A stretch of 64,000 nucleotides of DNA, taken from positions 2,858,501 to 2,922,500 of the forward strand of contig CALZFC010000004.1 of assembly GCA_945643635.1 (NCBI GenBank). The letters are read 5' to 3'. Each line of letters starts with the position of its first letter. Within the stretch, counting starts at the first letter, position 1. This document shows, piece by piece, positions 59,758 through 64,000 of this stretch. The notes beneath the pieces are model-generated. The model was given only the letters and a program-made list of their open reading frames with translations, made no database searches and was not told the DNA's origin. Source of the DNA: Allodiplogaster sudhausi. Its lineage: Eukaryota > Nematoda > Chromadorea > Rhabditida > Diplogasteridae. The position numbers and the translations under genes are program-made.

Positions 59758-60538
59758 TCTATCGTCTCTGCCTCCACCATCCTCCGGATCAGGTTTTGCT
59801 AATTATCTCACTTTTGCGAACAGCATATTTAACTGTTTTCGGCCCTTCTGTGACCAAAACAACAGTTAAATAGAATAAAACTAAAATAAAGTTCGCAAAA
59901 GTCGATTAATTAGCTAACCTGTTATCCGTTGCGATGTATGGAGTCGTTGTCGTCGCTTGAACCTAGAAGTAGACATAGAGAGAGAGAGAGAAAGACATTT
60001 TGCTCCTGACCGAACCCGAACCACCACCCCCCGCGCGCAATTTTCCCACGTTAACCACCAGGCCACCAACCCACCCAAGAACCTTCCGGCATTGGATAAC
60101 CTAGTGATAGGGCCCACCCCAGGTCATTTGTGCACAGATGTTCTTCTCTCTCTCTCTCATCTTTCTTTCTCTCTCTCATCTCTCTTTCGTTCTCTCGCCT
60201 CTCTTTCTCTCTCATCTCTTTTCTTCTCCCTCTGTCCATGTCTATTAATGATACTAAATGTTTTTTCGAATAATTAACACTACAAATGTAAAACAAAGTG
60301 GAAGATTTGTGTTTCGCCTTCATTCACAGCCTGTTAATTGTAAGTTGTTTGAGATGCGTGAGAACGGTAATTTGCATAGTAATAGTTGCTGAATGTGTGC
60401 TAATGAGCGAAATACTTTGCGATTATACATGCACTCATTGTCTTGCTCACTGCGGAGAGGGAGAGAGAGAGAGACAAAGAGAGAGAGAGAGAGAGACAGA
60501 GACAGGCACAGAGAACGACAGACAGAGAAAGAGAGAGA

Positions 60539-60582
<44 letters not shown>

Positions 60583-60673
60583 AGGCGAGAGAGAGAAGAA
60601 GGCGAGAGAAGGAAAGACAGATGGATACAGCATTTCAAGTGGGGTCGGATGCGATCGATCAGCATGCAGTGCC

Positions 60674-60763
<90 letters not shown>

Positions 60764-63295
60764 CAGAGGAAGAGAGTGAGTAAACAGTGGTTATGTTAGG
60801 CGACGAAGAATATAACGAAAAAAAAACATATGTCTTCGTCTTAGTTTCCATTTTTATTTCTTTTCTTTTCTTCTCTTTTTACTTCTCATTTTACCACGTG
60901 TGTTACATCTAGTGTTCCATGTTACACCGTATAAATTGAAAAAAAAATTGAAGAAAGTGATTGTAGGGAATAAAATTTTCAAGCCCTTACGACTCAAGCT
61001 CGATATTACAGTTTATTTTTGTGTGAGTACAGGAAATAACAATCCTTCAAACAGAACAAGAATGCAACATTTACAAGCATAGGGAGACTTATTCACAGAT
61101 TTAAAACCCGGTACACATCTAACAACGGCATTTTTTTCTGAAATAGAATAAATATAGGTCAAAAAGAACAAGGAATTTTTTACAGAAATTAGTCAAACAA
61201 CGACTAGTAGACAGAAAAACTGAGCGAGGATTAATTCGTACGAGGTAAAAGTTCAACCCTTCCACGATGAATTTGAAAGTGCTGAAGGAAAAGCAGAAAA
61301 AACGTTAATGTTTAAGTGAGTGGTAAGGAATGCACTTTAATAAATTTGAAAGTATTAGGCATCATGAAGGAAAAGCATAACACAAGAATATCATCTGCTA
61401 CGGTAAGTGAAAGATTAAACAAATTACAGTATATTCGAAGCAACAACCTTAGAAGAAGCTCGGGCGGGAAACAGGTGTCGTTGCCTCGCTCGATCCTCAC
61501 CAAAGGTATTAGCTACCTTAAGATGATGTCAATAACTCTTAGTAACAGAAACTGAAGTAAATGCATACACAAAAACACGAAAATAAGATTTTAATATCAC
61601 AATAATTAAGACCATCCAAACCTTACAGCTCGCCGCTTCCTAAGCACGGCAAATCTTCCGCCGCACTCTCACACCGTTATCTACAAAAAAAAATCTGTTA
61701 AATGAGTGGCAAGGATTAAAATGATGTCAATAACGCTTATATCCATACAAATTGGGTAACAACCATATGCTAAAATTTGATAGTAATTACGACAATCCTC
61801 ACCTTAAAAGTAGCAGATGTTGAACCACGACACCTCCTCAGCTCCACTCTCTCACGCTGCTATCTACGAGAAAATTGGTGAACGATTAAATGAGTTCTAA
61901 GAAATGCACTTTGATAAAGGGAAAGCATAAAAGTTGCTCGTGATTTTGTTCTCTACAGTACTTCAAGCATATAACCAATTATAGTGCACGAATGTGCTAA
62001 ATAAAATATTGATTCGAAACAACAACCTTATGAGCTCTTCGTGCGCGCAGTAATCTGTCCTAGCCTCGAGAAAAGAACGAGCACCCTTAATATGACATCA
62101 ATGACTCTTAGTTCCTTAAGAATAGAGCAAACACTATTAGCAAAAACATTATTTTAAGATTTAAAAACCTCATTAAGTAGCACCAACACACCTTGAATTC
62201 GCTGCTAAAGACGCAAGGTACCTCCTCCGCTCCGCACCACACCAGTAGACTGTAAGAAAATCGATGAACGGGTAAATGAAGTCAAGGAATATGCCTTAAT
62301 AAATGTTAAGACACGGGCACCATGAACGGAACAGAAAAGTAGCTCAACATTTAACTCGCTACGGTACGTTAAACATGAAAGCAATAAAGCAATTATTTGT
62401 GACAGGAATTGGTTTATTACAAAGTAATGAGCTGAACTAACAAGCTTACCACAAGTTCGTGCGTGGAGCACGTAGCCCGCGACTCCTCGCTAAGCGAACC
62501 TCGACCCTTAAAATGATGTTCATGATCACTCATTGCCCTTAGAAAGTTGTAAAAACGACGTGAACACATTAGATTTTAAGAGGATTATACAGTAGCAGGA
62601 CTTAAATATAAAACTTGAATATACTGCGTTTAATATATAGGACTAACTTTAGCATTTTAGGAAAAAAGATTGCGCTGCCAAACCTTTTAAATGACAGTCA
62701 CCAGCAAGCTCTGCTACCGAGCCGGGTCTCACTAAATTACTAATACCGTTTACGAGTTGCTTTCTCATCTAATGGCACAAAAACCTGCCTACGCTAACGG
62801 AACCAGAAAGGTAAAAACAACAGGAACAAAATTAGTTTATGTCTTACCTTCACAAGAAACGCAGTTGCGGGCCGCGCAACGCGCGGCTCGCGACACTCAG
62901 ACACACACCACGCGACGCACACAAAGAGTCCTGAAAAGTAGCTTATTCAGCTACGTCAAATTAACAATATAAACAAAACTAAAAGAGTTGGAGACCAAAA
63001 AATATCACGAAATTAAATACATATTTAGTGTGTCATATGATTTCAATACTTATCAGAAAACAATTTTCCGGCCGCAGAGTATTTCTAACGCTTTCCAAAA
63101 CCGAAAAGCTTTCAATCTCCATTAATGTGACTAAATGTTTTTTTTTCTTTTCCAAATCATTAACACGACGAATGTTAGACAAAGTGGAAGAGTTAACAAC
63201 CTGTTAAATAAGAGAGACAGTGAAGAGAGAGACAGAGAGAGAGAGAGAACGAGAGAGACAGTGAAGAGAAAGTGAAAGAGAGTGAGAGAGACAGT

Positions 63296-63335
<40 letters not shown>

Positions 63336-63603
63336 TGCGAATGATAGTGGTAATGAAGAGAGAAGCCGATCGCAGATAATTTTGGGAAGCGTACTCCGCA
63401 ACGCTTTGCAATGAAAAGCGTTGCGATCAACGCTTTGCAAAGCTGAAAATCGTTGCGATCAACGCTTTGCAAAGCTGAAAAGCGTTGGGGGGTCTACGCT
63501 TTCCAAAAAGTCGGCCGAGGCGCCTCTAAAAGCGTCATTCTCAACGCTTTCAACCCCAACGATATGGCCAAAACGCGTTCTCAACGCTTTATTTTCTTGT
63601 GTG
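59480..63603. mobile_element. 4.1-kb TIR element with AAAGCGTTG subterminal repeats
   Basis: The ends CACACAAGAAAAGAAAGCGT and the inverted form at 63580-63603 are flanked by TA. About 200 bp at each end contains many copies of AAAGCGTTG/CAACGCTTT (59495-59660 and 63400-63590), as expected for transposase-binding subterminal repeats. Inside, 60245-60340 is repeated directly at 63117-63210. The stretch 61310-62600 is a set of four or five diverged ~300-400-bp units sharing blocks such as 'aatgcactttaataaa' and 'atgatgtcaataactctta'. No transposase was recognised. Confidence 0.65.
60455..60780. repeat. GA microsatellite
   Basis: Long interrupted (GA)n tract within the 4.1-kb TIR element. It produces overlapping Arg/Glu-rich frames without meaning. 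A second GA tract lies at about 63210-63335, after the second copy of the internal direct repeat. Confidence 0.9.
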
Positions 63604-64000
63604 TATAAGGTCATATACAATGATGTTCAAAACCAGGCCTGGGCCGGGCCGAGCTCGGCCGCTTTAGACATCCCTGGTCATATATCCACGATATCAGTGA
63701 ATTGTCACAGCAACAGATCAGATTGATCCAAACCGAAGTGGCGACATCGAGAAAAGAATGGAGAGAGCAGTGAAGAGAGGCGCAGAGGTATACATCAACA
63801 CGAACACGAACGACGTTAAGAAGCGAGTGTATGGATTCGGGCTGATCAAGAGTTTGATTCTTTTTTCGGTTCATTCTTTTTCGCTCCGAAATTTTCAAAA
63901 TTAAATCTTATGTTTTTAAACACCTTTTATATTCACCAAAAATAACATGATAGCGCATGATGTTCCTTGCCAAACCTATGAACATACATACAAATATATG
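63604..64000. other. Right edge, nothing recognised
   Basis: Unique-looking sequence with short frames only and a GC-rich patch near 63640. No motif was recognised on either strand. Confidence 0.4.

Overview
The window is AT-rich eukaryotic DNA with short multi-exon genes (GT-AG introns). It is almost certainly from a nematode. The evidence is a secreted protein built of repeated C6-type cysteine domains, nematode-style seven-transmembrane chemoreceptor genes in tandem, and many palindromic DNA-transposon relics. No species can be named from the sequence alone. Long GA/CT and TA microsatellites are common and produce most of the long but meaningless open frames.

Layout: (1) 342-7895, minus strand: a secreted multi-C6-domain gene, three full domains and a fourth running off the left edge, with a 481-bp palindromic MITE in one intron. 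(2) 9811-14112, minus strand: a nearly complete CR1/L2-like LINE with ORF1, an ORF2 carrying two in-frame stops, and ten exact 19-bp repeats in front of ORF1. (3) 15382-21886, minus strand: a rhodopsin-like GPCR. One intron holds a ~98-bp satellite full of heat-shock-element-like sites and another holds a 2.9-kb nested palindrome; a hAT-type MITE with an 8-bp target duplication sits just upstream of its start. (4) 26174-27662, plus strand: an HSDL2-like short-chain dehydrogenase that lacks the exon carrying the catalytic Tyr/Lys, followed by a 1.8-kb TTAA-bounded palindrome. (5) 33238-39955, plus strand: two tandem Srsx-like chemoreceptor genes. The second is intact (296 codons); the first has a 10-nt deletion. 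A degenerate LINE fragment lies at the junction. (6) 40942-53740, minus strand: three tandem copies of a nine-exon secreted cysteine-rich gene. Only the first (385 aa) is intact. (7) 54862-63603: transposon territory with a TIR element, a 1.86-kb palindrome carrying tRNA-like modules in both arms, and a 4.1-kb TIR element with many copies of an AAAGCGTTG motif.

The protein-coding content is typical of fast-evolving nematode gene families: secreted cysteine-rich proteins and chemoreceptors, amplified by local duplication and partly decayed. The mobile elements are mostly non-autonomous; no transposase gene was found. All exon models were made by eye from splice signals, reading phase and paralogue comparison. 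Protein-family names come from motif recognition and not from a database search.
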